Source: Azotobacter vinelandii CA (GTDB taxonomy: Bacteria > Pseudomonadota > Gammaproteobacteria > Pseudomonadales > Pseudomonadaceae). Taken from it: a stretch of DNA of 64,000 nucleotides. Every line of letters begins with the position of its first letter. The stretch's first letter is position 1. The position numbers were made by a program, and so were the translations under genes. The notes beneath the pieces are model-generated. The model saw nothing but the letters and a program-made list of their open reading frames with translations. It had not been told where the DNA came from and ran no database searches. Below are positions 44,839 to 54,492 of the stretch, one piece after another. The stretch covers positions 4,454,501-4,518,500 of the forward strand of contig NC_021149.1 of the NCBI RefSeq assembly GCF_000380335.1, read 5' to 3'.

Positions 44839-46425
44839 TCAGGCGCTCGCCGCCTGCCCCGTCCCGAAGATCCGGTAGCAGGCCTTGCCCGCGCGCTTGG
44901 CCTCGTACATGGCCTGGTCGGCCTCGCGGAGCAGTTCGTTGATGTCGCTGCGCTCGCCGGCGAAGGCCACGCCGATGCTCGCGGAAACGGCGACCGAGGA
45001 CTGTCCGCCGTCCAGCGCCATGGGCTGGCTCACCTGCTCGATCAGGCGCTTCAGGATACCGTCGAGGGTCTTCCCGTCGCCCACCCCCGGCAGCACCACC
45101 ACGAACTCGTCCCCGCCGAAGCGGGCGAGCGTGTCGGAAGGACGCAGCACGGCCTGCATGCATTGCGCGACCTCCTTCAGGAGCAGGTCGCCGGCCTGGT
45201 GGCCGAAACGGTCGTTGACCGTCTTGAAGCCGTCCAGATCGAGCATGCAGACCGCCAGCCGGCCGCCCTGCCGGCGCTGCTGGCCGATAGCCATATAGAT
45301 GCGATCGAACAGCAGCCGGCGGTTGGGCAGACCGGTCAGGGCGTCGCGATAGACCAGGCCGTCGAGTTCCCCCTGCCGTTCCATCAGCTCGCGATTGAGT
45401 CGCGCCAGAGCGATGGCGCCACGCCAGGAGCGGTCGAGGAAGAGCAGCAGGACCAGGGTCAGCGCCAGCAGCGACAGCATCAGCAGCAGGGGCTGGGCAC
45501 TGGCCGGCAGGCTGTCCCGCGAAGCGACGAATTCGATGAGCCACTGCCGGCCGGGAATGACCAGCTCGTACTGGACCACGCCGTCGCCGGGCTCGTGGGG
45601 AACCGCGCCGCGCGGCTGGATGGCCAGCGGCCGCCCATCCTCCAGCTCGTAAAGGCGCACCTCCACCTGCCGCTGACTGAACGACAGGCGCCTGAGCAGC
45701 ACACCGGGCTGCAGCAGCAGGATCAGATGGCCCTCCAGGGCCCGCCAGCGCTGCTCGTCGGTCAGCACCGGCATACCCTTGCGATACAGCGGCTGATAGA
45801 TGGCGACCACCGGCGCTCCGTCCGGATCCTGCGGCAGCGGGAAGACCGGGGTGGCCCGCTGCAGGCCCAGGCGGGCGGAGACGAGCGCCGTCTCCCGGTC
45901 ATGGGGACTCGCCAGGACGTCGAAGCCGAGCCCCTGGCGATTCGCCTGGAGCGGCTCGACGTAGCCCATCGGCAGATACTCCGCGCGGGCGGGCGCCGGA
46001 ACGGGGGTCCGGCCGTCGCTGCCCAGGTCGAAGATGCCGAGCGGGCGCTCCTGCCAGGGAAACAGCTTCCACTCGAATTCGGTGCGCTGCTCGGCGGCGA
46101 TCTTCGGCGCCCAGTGCACGGCCAGGATTTCCGGATAGTTCGGCAGCACCTCCCGGGCGAAGCTGGCGAACTCCTCGCGCTCGATCGTCTCGGCCGACAT
46201 GAAGAGGCCGCGGAAGGCCAGCAAGACCTGCGGCGAATGCTCCAGAAAATCCTGGACGCCATGGAACTGGACATGCGCCAGGCGCTGGAACTCGGCCACC
46301 TGTACGCGCCGCTCCAGCGTGGAACTGTACAGGTAGGCGATCACCGAAAGCACCCCGCCGAGTCCTCCCACCACCAGCAATCTGGCCCAATGCTCGCGCC
46401 GCGCGCGCCGATCCGCTCCCACCAT
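44839..46425 (-). CDS. CHASE-domain diguanylate cyclase (GGDEF)
   Basis: 528-residue membrane sensor that makes c-di-GMP. First helix VVGGLGGVLSVIAYLYSS, then a periplasmic CHASE domain (about 45-280, with EYLPMGYVEP), second helix LLLMLSLLALTLVLLLFL, and a GGDEF domain with intact RFGGDEF. The inhibitory I-site RPSD lies five residues before it, so product inhibition should work. No EAL domain. The signal sensed is unknown. It converges with the dioxygenase gene, ten bases apart. Confidence 0.93.
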   Translation of the reverse strand: MVGADRRARREHWARLLVVGGLGGVLSVIAYLYSSTLERRVQVAEFQRLAHVQFHGVQDFLEHSPQVLLAFRGLFMSAETIEREEFASFAREVLPNYPEILAVHWAPKIAAEQRTEFEWKLFPWQERPLGIFDLGSDGRTPVPAPARAEYLPMGYVEPLQANRQGLGFDVLASPHDRETALVSARLGLQRATPVFPLPQDPDGAPVVAIYQPLYRKGMPVLTDEQRWRALEGHLILLLQPGVLLRRLSFSQRQVEVRLYELEDGRPLAIQPRGAVPHEPGDGVVQYELVIPGRQWLIEFVASRDSLPASAQPLLLMLSLLALTLVLLLFLDRSWRGAIALARLNRELMERQGELDGLVYRDALTGLPNRRLLFDRIYMAIGQQRRQGGRLAVCMLDLDGFKTVNDRFGHQAGDLLLKEVAQCMQAVLRPSDTLARFGGDEFVVVLPGVGDGKTLDGILKRLIEQVSQPMALDGGQSSVAVSASIGVAFAGERSDINELLREADQAMYEAKRAGKACYRIFGTGQAASA

Positions 46426-46640
46426 TCACGCCTTCGCCTGAAACCGCAGCCCTGTCAGGCCGTGGATTATATGGGCGAACGCCTCCCCGTACCTCTGACC
46501 GAACGCATTGAAGGCACGGGGCCTGCCGTCCCCCCTGAACGCCCGGATGCCGCCAGTGCTGCGATGGCGGCAGGCATCGGATCATTCCAGCCGGTGCCGA
46601 GACCGCCGGCGACCGGGCGAGAGGGATGCGCTGCGCAGCC

Positions 46641-47576
46641 TCAAGCGCCGCTCCTGATCCAGTAGATGCAGGCCGACAGGGTCGGCAGCGAGCACAGCGT
46701 CGAGATCAGGATGGTGCGGGAAACCACGGGAGCCTCGCGCGCATAGTATTCGGCCAGCATGAACGGGCCCGTCCCCGTGGGCAGCGCGCTCAGCAGCAAG
46801 GCCGCGTTGGCCCAGAGCGCCGGCAACTGGAGCACCCGATAGGCCAGGAATCCCGTCAGCAACGGCTGGCCGACCGTCTTCACGAGCACCAGCGGCCAGA
46901 CGCCCCGCGCCTCGCCTTCCTGTTTCTGCGCCAGGAACAGCCCGAGCGCCACCAGGGCGCACGGGGCGGTGGCGGCGGCGAGCATATCGAGGAAACGCAG
47001 GATCGTCGCCGGCACCTCCAGACCGGTGGCGGCCCACAGGACGCCGGCCAGGGGCGACACGACCAGCGGATTGCCGGCGAGGGCCTTCAGCACCTTGAGC
47101 AGTGCGCGGCCCAGGGCTCTCTCGTTCTGCAGGCCGGCCTCGATGCAGATCACGGCGATCGCGAACAGCATGCAGACCACCACCAGGGTCGCGATCAGCG
47201 CGGGCTCCAGCCCGGCGTCGCCCAGCACGGGCAGGCACAGGGGGATTCCCATGTAGCCCGTGTTGGCATAGGAAGCGCTCAGCGCGTCGACGCTCGCGGC
47301 CGGCAGCGAGCGCCGTTGCGAGAGACGCCAGAGCAGCGTCGCCAGGAAAATCAGCAGGCACCCTCCGGCGAAGGCCGCCAGGAATCCGGGATGCCAGAAC
47401 GCCTCCCAGCTCGATGTCGCCGTAGCCCTGAACAGCAGGGCGGGAAGACAGAGCCAGACGACGAACCTGTTCATTTCGCTCGCGGCGCCAGGCCCCAGGC
47501 GATTGCTGCGGCGACAGACGAAGCCGGCGAGGATGAACGCGAAAATGGGCAGCAGAACGGCCAGGACGGACGACAT
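46641..47576 (-). CDS. AEC-family (auxin efflux carrier-like) permease
   Basis: 311 residues with about ten hydrophobic segments. Family-typical parts are VLLPIFAFILAGFVCRR at the start, YANTGYMGIPLCLPVLGD in the middle and LPTGTGPFMLAEYY near the end. Bacterial members export or import organic acids such as malate or malonate. The ATG at 47576 is chosen for its family start; it is divergent from the LysR gene across 98 bases, so that regulator probably controls it. Confidence 0.87.
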   Translation of the reverse strand: MSSVLAVLLPIFAFILAGFVCRRSNRLGPGAASEMNRFVVWLCLPALLFRATATSSWEAFWHPGFLAAFAGGCLLIFLATLLWRLSQRRSLPAASVDALSASYANTGYMGIPLCLPVLGDAGLEPALIATLVVVCMLFAIAVICIEAGLQNERALGRALLKVLKALAGNPLVVSPLAGVLWAATGLEVPATILRFLDMLAAATAPCALVALGLFLAQKQEGEARGVWPLVLVKTVGQPLLTGFLAYRVLQLPALWANAALLLSALPTGTGPFMLAEYYAREAPVVSRTILISTLCSLPTLSACIYWIRSGA

Positions 47577-47674
47577 GGCGACTCCGATCGGTTTGCGGAG
47601 CCACAAGATTAGGGTTGTGCATCCATTCCGATCCAATGCTTAATCCCGCCCACATCCATACGGAAACGGAATCG

Positions 47675-48580
47675 ATGATCGAGCTTCGCCAACTGCGCTA
47701 CTTCATGGCACTGGCCGAACATCTGCACTTCGGCAAGGCCGCCGAGTCCCTGCACATCACCCAGCCGCCCCTGAGCCGGCAGATTTCGGCCCTGGAGGCC
47801 GATCTCGGCGTCGTGCTGTTTTCCAGGCACTCGCGGTCGGTCGAATTGACCGCGGCGGGCCGCGACTTCCAGCAGCATGCGAAGACCGCCCTGGCGGAAC
47901 TGGATCTCGCGATCCGTTCGACCCGCGCCAGCGCCCGCGGGGAACGCGGCGAGCTGCGCGTGAGCTTCACCATGGTCGCCGCGTGGATTCTGCTGCCCGA
48001 ACTGCTCAAGGCGTACAGCGATGCCTATCCGGACGTGAGCCTGGCGCTCAACGAGGTACTGCCCAGGGACCTCGGCCCGGCCCTGGAACGCGGCGAGGCG
48101 GATATCGCCTTGACCTTTCCCTCTTCGGGATCGAAATCCCTGTGTTACCGGGCACTGCGCCGCGAACCGCTCTGCGCCGTCCTGCCGGCCAGCCATCCGC
48201 TCGCCGCCGCGACGGAATTCAGCATCGCGGCACTGGCGGACGAACCCTTCATCACCTTCCCCCGGCAAACCGCCCCGGCCCTGCATGAGGCGGTGATGAG
48301 CTGCTGCCGCCGCGCCGGGTTCGAGCCGAAGATACGCTTGGAAACGCATCTCCAGCAGACCATCGTCAACCTCGTCGCCGAGGGCCTGGGCGTCTCCGTG
48401 GTACCCGGATCGATGCGCAAGATGCGGATGCCCGGCGTGGCGTTCAAGGCGATCGACCGCTCCCCGCCGGTCGAATACGGGGTGATCTGGAATCCCCGCA
48501 ACGAAAATCCCTGCCTGAACACTTTTCTCCGCTGCGTCGGCGTGGAGGAAACGGGAGATCGCGGCCCCGCTCAGGTGTAG
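47675..48580 (+). CDS. LysR-family transcriptional regulator
   Basis: 301 residues. The N-terminal winged helix is MIELRQLRYFMALAEHLHFGKAAESLHITQPPLSRQI, followed by the linker helix and a two-lobed effector-binding domain. The ATG at 47675 is the usual LysR start. It is divergent from the AEC permease, the classic LysR target layout. Its end overlaps the end of the leftward flavoprotein gene by ten bases. Confidence 0.92.
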   Translation: MIELRQLRYFMALAEHLHFGKAAESLHITQPPLSRQISALEADLGVVLFSRHSRSVELTAAGRDFQQHAKTALAELDLAIRSTRASARGERGELRVSFTMVAAWILLPELLKAYSDAYPDVSLALNEVLPRDLGPALERGEADIALTFPSSGSKSLCYRALRREPLCAVLPASHPLAAATEFSIAALADEPFITFPRQTAPALHEAVMSCCRRAGFEPKIRLETHLQQTIVNLVAEGLGVSVVPGSMRKMRMPGVAFKAIDRSPPVEYGVIWNPRNENPCLNTFLRCVGVEETGDRGPAQV

Positions 48581-49722
48581 TTCGCCGGGTCGGGCGCCTC
48601 GTCCTTGAGCGCCCAGCGGCCGAGCATGTTCAGCTTGTAGTCGATGGGGTCGTGCAGGGTGTGGGTGCGCACGTTGCGCCAGAAACGGTCGAAACCGAGC
48701 GAGGCGCGGGTGCCGCGGGCGCCGACCACCTCGAACAGTTCCTGACTGGCGAACAGTCCGGCGCGATGGGCCAGTACCTTGGCCTCGGCCACCGCGACCG
48801 CCACCCGGGCGCGCTCCGCGGCGGTCAGCGCGGGCCCGCGGGAAAACGCCCGGTCGATCAGTTCGGCGGCGCGCTCGGCCAGGGCGCGGCCGGCGGCGAT
48901 CTGCACATGCATTTCGCCGAAGCGGTTCTGGGTGAAGGGATCGTCCACCGCTTGCGCGGCCGGCGAGGTCAGCCAGGGCCGCGCCTGGCCGTGGGCGTAG
49001 TCGCGGGCCTCGGCGAAGGCGCCTTCGGCGATGCCGAGGTAAAGGTTGGTCAGCACCAGTTGGCCGAAGCAGTTGCGCAGGGTATGGAAGGCGCTCGGCG
49101 TGGCGTCCGCCGCGCGCAGCACGTTGCGCGCCTCCAGCGGCACCCGGGCGAAGGCGATGGTGTTGCTGTCGGTCTGGCGCTGGCCGATCGGGTCCCAGTC
49201 GTCGACGACCTGCACGCCGGGATGCTCGGTGGAAACCACGCCGAGCAGCGGCTGGGCCTGTTCGCCGAGCACCGCCGAGAGGGTCATGAAGTGCGAGCCG
49301 ACGGTGCCCGAGCAGAAGGATTTGCTGCCGTCGAGCAGGAAGCCTTCGGCCGCCGGCGTGGCGACCAGGCGGCGGTCCAGCGGGTTCATGCCGTTGCCCC
49401 ACCAGCACTGGTGCTCGGCGGTGTGGCGGAGCAGGCGCTGCTGCTGTTCTTCGTTGCCGTAGATCAGCAGCGTGGCGACCTGCAACTGGTGGAAGGCCAG
49501 GATGTGCGCCAGGGAACTGTCGACGGCGGCCAGTTGGCGCACCAGGGCGAAGATTTCCTGCCAGTTGCGCTCTTGGCCGCCCAGATCGCGGGGAATGGCC
49601 AGCAGCAGCAGGCCGGCGTCGCGCAGCAGCGCCTTTTCCTCGGCGGCATGGCCGCCGCGGGCGTCGCGCTCGACGGCGCTGGCCTTGATACGTTCGAGCA
49701 GGGTGTGCAGATCGTGGGACAT
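48571..49722 (-). CDS. Acyl-CoA dehydrogenase-like flavoprotein, SfnB/DszC type
   Basis: 383 residues, all-alpha/beta/alpha acyl-CoA dehydrogenase fold: LAIPRDLGGQERNW, SSLAHILAFH, LDGSKSFCSGTVGSHF and GARGTRASLGFDRFWRNVRTHTLHDP. This group includes flavin-dependent monooxygenases for organosulfur compounds (SfnB, DszC). The last gene of an ABC transporter operon of sulfonate type, which supports a role in using organic sulfur. A true acyl-CoA substrate is less likely because the Glu base is not in the usual position. Confidence 0.82.
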   Translation of the reverse strand: MSHDLHTLLERIKASAVERDARGGHAAEEKALLRDAGLLLLAIPRDLGGQERNWQEIFALVRQLAAVDSSLAHILAFHQLQVATLLIYGNEEQQQRLLRHTAEHQCWWGNGMNPLDRRLVATPAAEGFLLDGSKSFCSGTVGSHFMTLSAVLGEQAQPLLGVVSTEHPGVQVVDDWDPIGQRQTDSNTIAFARVPLEARNVLRAADATPSAFHTLRNCFGQLVLTNLYLGIAEGAFAEARDYAHGQARPWLTSPAAQAVDDPFTQNRFGEMHVQIAAGRALAERAAELIDRAFSRGPALTAAERARVAVAVAEAKVLAHRAGLFASQELFEVVGARGTRASLGFDRFWRNVRTHTLHDPIDYKLNMLGRWALKDEAPDPANYT

Positions 49723-49757
49723 GTCGGTAACGGGTCGTGATGAAAGTCGTGATGGGT

Positions 49758-50675
49758 TCAGTGGCAGATCAGCCCTTGTTCGAGCTTCAGCGCGTCGAAG
49801 GCCAGCTCGCCGGTGCGTTGCGCCAGCACGGCGTCCAGCGCGCCACGGCGCTGCCAGTCGCCCAGGGCCGCGGCGAGCCAGGCCTGCGCCTGCGGCTCGC
49901 CCTCCGCCAGGCGCACATGGCCGGCGGCCGGCGCGCGCAGTTCGAGCGGCAGGCGCCGGTAGAAACGCCAGTCGGGCTGCTGCAACAGCCAGTCGACCAG
50001 ACCGCGCGCCTCGGCCAGCGCCTGGCACTCGCCGGCCATGAAGGCGGCGATGGCGTGGACCGCCGAGGGATACTCGCGCAGCCGGACGCCATGGCGCTCC
50101 GCCAGCGGGCGGCGATAGGGACTGCCCTCGGCCAGGCACAGGCTGCGACCGCGCAGCCCTTCGCCATCGTGGATGTCGAGCCCGCGCAAGACGATCAGCG
50201 CCCCCTCCCCTTGCCGTTTCGACGCCGGGATCGCCGTGCTGCCGGCACCGTCCGGCGTGGCAGCGCCGGCGACCAGCAGATCGATCCGCCCTTCACGCAA
50301 CGCAAGCTCGCGCTGTTCGGGTGCGAGACCGAGAAGCTCCACCGGCAGGCCCAGGTAGTCGCCCAGGGCCCGCGCCAGCGCCGCATCGAAAGGATCGGGT
50401 TCGGCCCGTACCGGCGCGCCGGGCAGCGCCGGACGCGGATAGGCGCGCACGCCGACGATCAGCCGGCCACGGGCCTGGGCCTGTTCGAGGCGCGGGCCGG
50501 GCGACAATCGCCCGGGATCGGGCAGCTCCTCGCGCGTCGCCAGGCCGATGCCGGCGAGCAGCAGCGCCGTCAGCAGCAGCGCCACGCCCGGCCAGGGGCC
50601 GGGTCGGCGAACCGGCAGCGCTTCGCGCAGCGGACGCAGTTCGCCGAGCCAGGCCGGCATCAGCAGGTCAGGCAT
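49758..50675 (-). CDS. Membrane-anchored extracellular solute-binding protein (family 3-like)
   Basis: 305 residues. One hydrophobic segment (WPGVALLLTALLLAGIGLA, about 28-46) anchors a periplasmic binding domain with RGRLIVGVRAYPRPALPG, ARALGDYLGLPVELL and EGRIDLLVAGAATP, the SBP_bac_3 pattern. It overlaps the permease gene by eight bases. A second binding protein in an operon that already encodes a NMT1/SsuA-type one is odd; it could extend substrate range or act as a sensor. Confidence 0.72.
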   Translation of the reverse strand: MPDLLMPAWLGELRPLREALPVRRPGPWPGVALLLTALLLAGIGLATREELPDPGRLSPGPRLEQAQARGRLIVGVRAYPRPALPGAPVRAEPDPFDAALARALGDYLGLPVELLGLAPEQRELALREGRIDLLVAGAATPDGAGSTAIPASKRQGEGALIVLRGLDIHDGEGLRGRSLCLAEGSPYRRPLAERHGVRLREYPSAVHAIAAFMAGECQALAEARGLVDWLLQQPDWRFYRRLPLELRAPAAGHVRLAEGEPQAQAWLAAALGDWQRRGALDAVLAQRTGELAFDALKLEQGLICH

Positions 50676-51447
50676 CGGCGCGCAGCCCCCTGCGCCAGCG
50701 GGTGCAGCGCCGTTCGATCAGGGCGAGGACGGCATTGAGCAAAAGCCCCACCAGCGCCAGCAGGAGAATGCCGGCGTACATGCTGGGCACCTGGAAGACT
50801 TCCTGAGAATTCAGGGTCAAAAAGCCCAGGCCGGAGTGCGCGCCGATCATCTCGGCGGCCACCAGCGCGGTTACGCAGTAGGCGCCGGCCAGGCGGACGC
50901 CGGTGAAGATCGAGGGCGCGGCCGCCGGCAGCACCACCTTGACGAACAGGAAAGCCCGCGAGGCGCCCATCGAACGGGCCGAGTCGATCAACAGCCGGTC
51001 CACCTGCTTCACACCGCTGATGGTGCTGAGCAGGATCGGCCAGAACGAGGCCCAGAAGATGATCGCCACCTTGGACAGCTCGCCGATCCCGAAGAACAGG
51101 ATGAACACCGGGAACAGCGCCAGCGCCGAGGTCTGCCGGAATAATTGCAACAGCGGATCGACCAGCGCCTCGAGGCGCCTGAAGCCGCCCATCAGCAGAC
51201 CGAGGCCGACCCCGCTGACGATCGCCAGCAGCAGGCCGGCCAACGAGCGGTAGAGGCTGGCCTCGAGATGCTTGAACAGCAGGCCCGACGAAACCAGATC
51301 GGCGATGGCCCCCAGGACCTCCGAGGGCGGGCTGAGGTAGGCGGCGCTGACCAGGCCGCTGCGCGGCAGCAGCTCCCAGAGCAGGGCGAAGACGAGAATG
51401 CCCAGGCTGCGCTGGAACAGGCCGGAGAGTTTGGCGGAAATCCCCAT
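50668..51447 (-). CDS. ABC transporter permease, SsuC/TauC type
   Basis: 259 residues, about six helices, with the EAA loop DSARSMGASRAFLFVKVVLPAAAPSIFTGVRLA that contacts the ATPase. It starts nine bases after the ATPase stop. With its neighbours it forms an importer of sulfonate, taurine or nitrate type; presence of an SfnB-like gene favours organic sulfur. Confidence 0.9.
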   Translation of the reverse strand: MGISAKLSGLFQRSLGILVFALLWELLPRSGLVSAAYLSPPSEVLGAIADLVSSGLLFKHLEASLYRSLAGLLLAIVSGVGLGLLMGGFRRLEALVDPLLQLFRQTSALALFPVFILFFGIGELSKVAIIFWASFWPILLSTISGVKQVDRLLIDSARSMGASRAFLFVKVVLPAAAPSIFTGVRLAGAYCVTALVAAEMIGAHSGLGFLTLNSQEVFQVPSMYAGILLLALVGLLLNAVLALIERRCTRWRRGLRADA

Positions 51448-51456
51448 GGCGCCTCC

Positions 51457-52323
51457 CTATCCCTTGGCCAGCCGCCGGCCGGCCTGCGCGCTCGCCGGCC
51501 AATCGGCCGCGCGCGTGGAGGTCGCGGCCGGCACCGGAGCCGTGGCGAAGCGCACCTCGTCCTTGAGCACTTCCCAAGCGCGCTGGCGCAGATGCACGAA
51601 ATCCTCGGAGTTGCGCAGCTCGGCGAGCCGCGGACGCGGCAGCGGCACCTCGATGATCTCCTTGATCCTTCCCGGCCGGTGGGTCATCACCGCAATGCGG
51701 TCGGAGAGGAAGATCGCCTCGTCGAGGCTGTGGGTGATGAACACGATGGTCTTCTTGTGCCGGTCCCAGATGCGCAGCAGCTCGCCCTGGAGGATCTCCC
51801 GGGTCTGCGCGTCCAGCGCGGCGAACGGCTCGTCCATGAGCAGCACCTCGGGCTCGTAGACCAGCGAACGGGCGATGGCCACGCGCTGGCGCATGCCGCC
51901 GGAAATTTCGTGGGGATAGCGCGCGCCGAAACCGCCCAGGCCCACCAGCTCCAGGTACTCGCGGGCCCGCTCGCGGCGCTCGGCCTTGCCGACGCCACGG
52001 ATCTCCAGGCCCACCTCGATGTTCTCCAGCACGGTGCGCCAGGGAAACAGGGCGTAGCCCTGGAACACCACACCCTGCCGGGCGTTGATACCCTCCAGCG
52101 GTTGGCCGTCGACCAGCAGGCTGCCACCGCTTTTCTGCGCCAGCCCGGCGAGGATGCTCAGGAAGGTCGACTTGCCGCAGCCGGACGGGCCGAGCACCGA
52201 GAGGAACTCGCCGGCGCGTACCTCCAGGTCGAAGTGCTCCAGGGCCACGACCCGCTCGGCGCGGCCGCTCTCGTCCCGGGAGGTGAACTCCATGCGCAGG
52301 TCGCGCGCGACTATGCTGCTCAC
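51457..52323 (-). CDS. ABC transporter ATPase, SsuB/TauB type
   Basis: 288 residues. Walker A GPSGCGKSTF, Q-loop VFQGYALFPWRT, signature ISGGMRQRVAIARS, Walker B VLLMDEPFAALD, switch THSLDEA. The GTG start overlaps the binding-protein stop (GTGA). The C-terminal 45 residues after the ATPase core are low-complexity and alanine-rich. Confidence 0.93.
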   Translation of the reverse strand: MSSIVARDLRMEFTSRDESGRAERVVALEHFDLEVRAGEFLSVLGPSGCGKSTFLSILAGLAQKSGGSLLVDGQPLEGINARQGVVFQGYALFPWRTVLENIEVGLEIRGVGKAERRERAREYLELVGLGGFGARYPHEISGGMRQRVAIARSLVYEPEVLLMDEPFAALDAQTREILQGELLRIWDRHKKTIVFITHSLDEAIFLSDRIAVMTHRPGRIKEIIEVPLPRPRLAELRNSEDFVHLRQRAWEVLKDEVRFATAPVPAATSTRAADWPASAQAGRRLAKG

Positions 52324-53372
52324 GCCAGAGCCTCCGGGCTGGCGAAGGGATTGAACTCGTTGGTGTAGACGTCCTTCACCCGCACCTTGCCGGACGGAAT
52401 CTTGCCCTCGGCCTCGAGGATGTCGATGTAGTACTGGATCGGCGGCTCGCTGACCACCAGGTTCTCGACATAGGCGAAACGCTCGACCAGGCGCAGCTCC
52501 ATGCCGATGCGCTCGGAAGTGATCCTGCGCGCCTCGTCGGGGTTGGCGTTGACCCAGTTGGCCGCCCGGGCGATGGCGCTCACCAGGTCGCGGGTGGCCT
52601 CGGGATGCTCGCGGGCGAAGCGGCCGTACACGCTGTAGGGGGCCATGCCGCCCAGTCCGCCGTCGAGGTCGTAGTCGCTCCACAGCTTGACCAGCGCGGG
52701 GTTCTGTTCGGCGCCGCCGGAATGTGGCGGGTGGATGATCGCCACGTCGATGTTGCGCGTCGCCAGGGTCTGCTCGGCCTGGTTGTCCGGCACCACCAGC
52801 CAGTTGATACGGTTCACGTCGACGCCCTGGGCGCGCAGGTACTTCTTGGTGACGAACTCGGCGCAGGCACCGAAGCTGTTGAAGCCCACCGTCTTGCCCT
52901 CGAGGTCCTTCGGCGTGCGGATGCCCGACTCCCGGTGCGCGAAGTACTTCATGTGCGGGGCTTCCTGCAGGGTCTTGCCGCCGGCGGACACCACCTTGAT
53001 GTCCAGGCCGCTGGCGATCGCCGAGATGACCAGCGGCACCATGCGCGTACCGAAATCGATCTCGCCGGTGCCGACCAACGGAATGATCTGCGGCGCAGCG
53101 ATCTTGCCGACGTACTTCGGACGCGTCCGGCTGCCCTCGAAATAACCCAGCGCCTCGGCCAGGTAAATCAGGTCGAAGGTGGGGTTGTCCGGATACTTGA
53201 ACTCCACCACCGGATCGCCGACGCCCTTCACCACGGCCGGCGCGCCCGCCGACCCGGCGGCTCCCTGTTCTTCCTTCTTCCAGCAGCCGGGCAGCAGGAG
53301 GCTGGCAGCGCCCGCCGATCCGAGCAGGGCGAGAGTCTTGAGCGCCGATCGACGGCTGGCATTCACAGGCAT
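52320..53372 (-). CDS. ABC transporter substrate-binding lipoprotein, SsuA/NMT1 type
   Basis: 350 residues. A twin-arginine signal (SRRSALKTLALLG) runs into a lipobox PGC, so it is likely Tat-exported and lipidated. The mature domain has the NMT1/THI5-like fold: LIYLAEALGYFEG, GEIDFGTRMVPLVISAIASGLDIKVVSAG, TPKDLEGKTVGFNSFG. The ATG at 53372 is preferred over one 21 codons upstream because it puts the RR motif near the start. First gene of the operon; an AT-rich block at 53460-53510 probably holds its promoter. Confidence 0.88.
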   Translation of the reverse strand: MPVNASRRSALKTLALLGSAGAASLLLPGCWKKEEQGAAGSAGAPAVVKGVGDPVVEFKYPDNPTFDLIYLAEALGYFEGSRTRPKYVGKIAAPQIIPLVGTGEIDFGTRMVPLVISAIASGLDIKVVSAGGKTLQEAPHMKYFAHRESGIRTPKDLEGKTVGFNSFGACAEFVTKKYLRAQGVDVNRINWLVVPDNQAEQTLATRNIDVAIIHPPHSGGAEQNPALVKLWSDYDLDGGLGGMAPYSVYGRFAREHPEATRDLVSAIARAANWVNANPDEARRITSERIGMELRLVERFAYVENLVVSEPPIQYYIDILEAEGKIPSGKVRVKDVYTNEFNPFASPEALA

Positions 53373-53435
53373 GACGATTTCCCCTTGCAACGGGCGGAGC
53401 GCGAAGGCGATCCGTCCCCAAGTGCTGAAGCCCAT

Positions 53436-54046
53436 ATCAGCAAGAGCCGTTCCAGAGCCTGAAAATAAATATAAATAATTGATTTAAATGATATTTTTCA
53501 AATCGACCAGAAATCTTCGGAAAAGTCGCGGCCGTCCCGCTGCGCGAATCGCCACAGCGAACAGCGCCAACTGCGCCAAAACGCGCAGCGCCGGAAGTCG
53601 AGCACATTTTCCCTCTCCCCTTCAGGGCAATCGCATGAAGCGGCGCGGGGCGGAGATCGGACTGGCAAGATCGGGTTTCTGGCGTTGTCCTCGGCGGCTG
53701 CTTGCCGAGAGCTTCGACACGCTCTGTTCCGGGCTACGCCCGAGTCACCTTAGCTTGTTGCTCGCCGCGCGAAAGAGCGCGCGTCCGGCATTCGGGTCTG
53801 GCCTGCGACCAGACTTTCTTCTCCCTGCTCCTCTCCCGGGCATGGGAGAGACGAGAAATCCGAGCATGCCGTCCGTCTCAAAAAGCGGGCGGGAACGCCG
53901 ATGGAAATGCTCGGGCACGGCACAGGCACCGCAGCGGTGGCCGGCGGGAAGAAAGCGCGAAGGGAATTCGGAGCGGAAGGGGCCCTGTCCCGACAGGCGG
54001 TCGTCGTCCCGGAACGACGGGAGGCGACGGAACGACCGTGGCTCGA
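53436..54046. other. 611-base stretch without a convincing gene
   Basis: The first 75 bases are strongly AT-rich (53460-53510) and suit a promoter for the leftward ABC operon. The rest is GC-rich and contains only a weak rightward frame with low-complexity, arginine-rich translation that looks like noise. A hairpin CTCTCCC / GGGAGAG (53831-53850) and a related CCTCTCCCC at 53612 resemble the intergenic hairpin near 56040. It may be a degraded gene or repeat-rich intergenic DNA. Confidence 0.5.
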
Positions 54047-54487
54047 TCAGACGACCGGCTCCACCTCGTGGCCGCAGGACAGGCAGTGGCTCAGCCATTC
54101 GCCGAGGAACAGGTTGAGCTGGCTCTTCTCGTCCGGCTGGTGCATCGCCGCGTTGGGGTAGACGTAGCGGCTGCGCAGGCGCCTGGCCTGCTCCGCGCCG
54201 ACCACCTCGGCCATGCGCGCGTCGTGGTAGACCCGCACCTCCATCCGCGGCGCCGGCAGCCACGGCAGGCTGTGCTCCTGGCAGACCTTGAGGGTGGTGG
54301 TGTAGGGACAGTCCTCCAGCACCTCCAGCGCCAGCACGCCGAGCAACCGCTCGCCCTGGCTCACCCCCACCCGCCGCGCCGCCGCGGGCACGCTGCGCAT
54401 CTCCGGCAGCAGGCGCATCAGCCGCGCGTAGTTGGCCTCGCAGGTCGCCTGCAGGTCGACCAGGTCGACCCGGTAACGCTCGCGCAT
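54047..54487 (-). CDS. DUF1249 family protein
   Basis: 146 residues: RYRVDLVDLQATCEANYARLMRLLP, EVLEDCPYTTTLKVCQE, MEVRVYHDARMAEV and EKSQLNLFLGEWLSHCL, as in the conserved DUF1249 proteins of gammaproteobacteria. It nearly always sits beside nudF and cpdA; here it follows nudF after five bases. Function unknown. Confidence 0.88.
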   Translation of the reverse strand: MRERYRVDLVDLQATCEANYARLMRLLPEMRSVPAAARRVGVSQGERLLGVLALEVLEDCPYTTTLKVCQEHSLPWLPAPRMEVRVYHDARMAEVVGAEQARRLRSRYVYPNAAMHQPDEKSQLNLFLGEWLSHCLSCGHEVEPVV

Positions 54488-54492
54488 CAGAC

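Noticed and set aside
53488-54117. 209-codon rightward open frame
   Set aside because: Translation is low-complexity and arginine/proline rich, with no family pattern; it overlaps the end of DUF1249 on the other strand. High-GC DNA often gives such frames.
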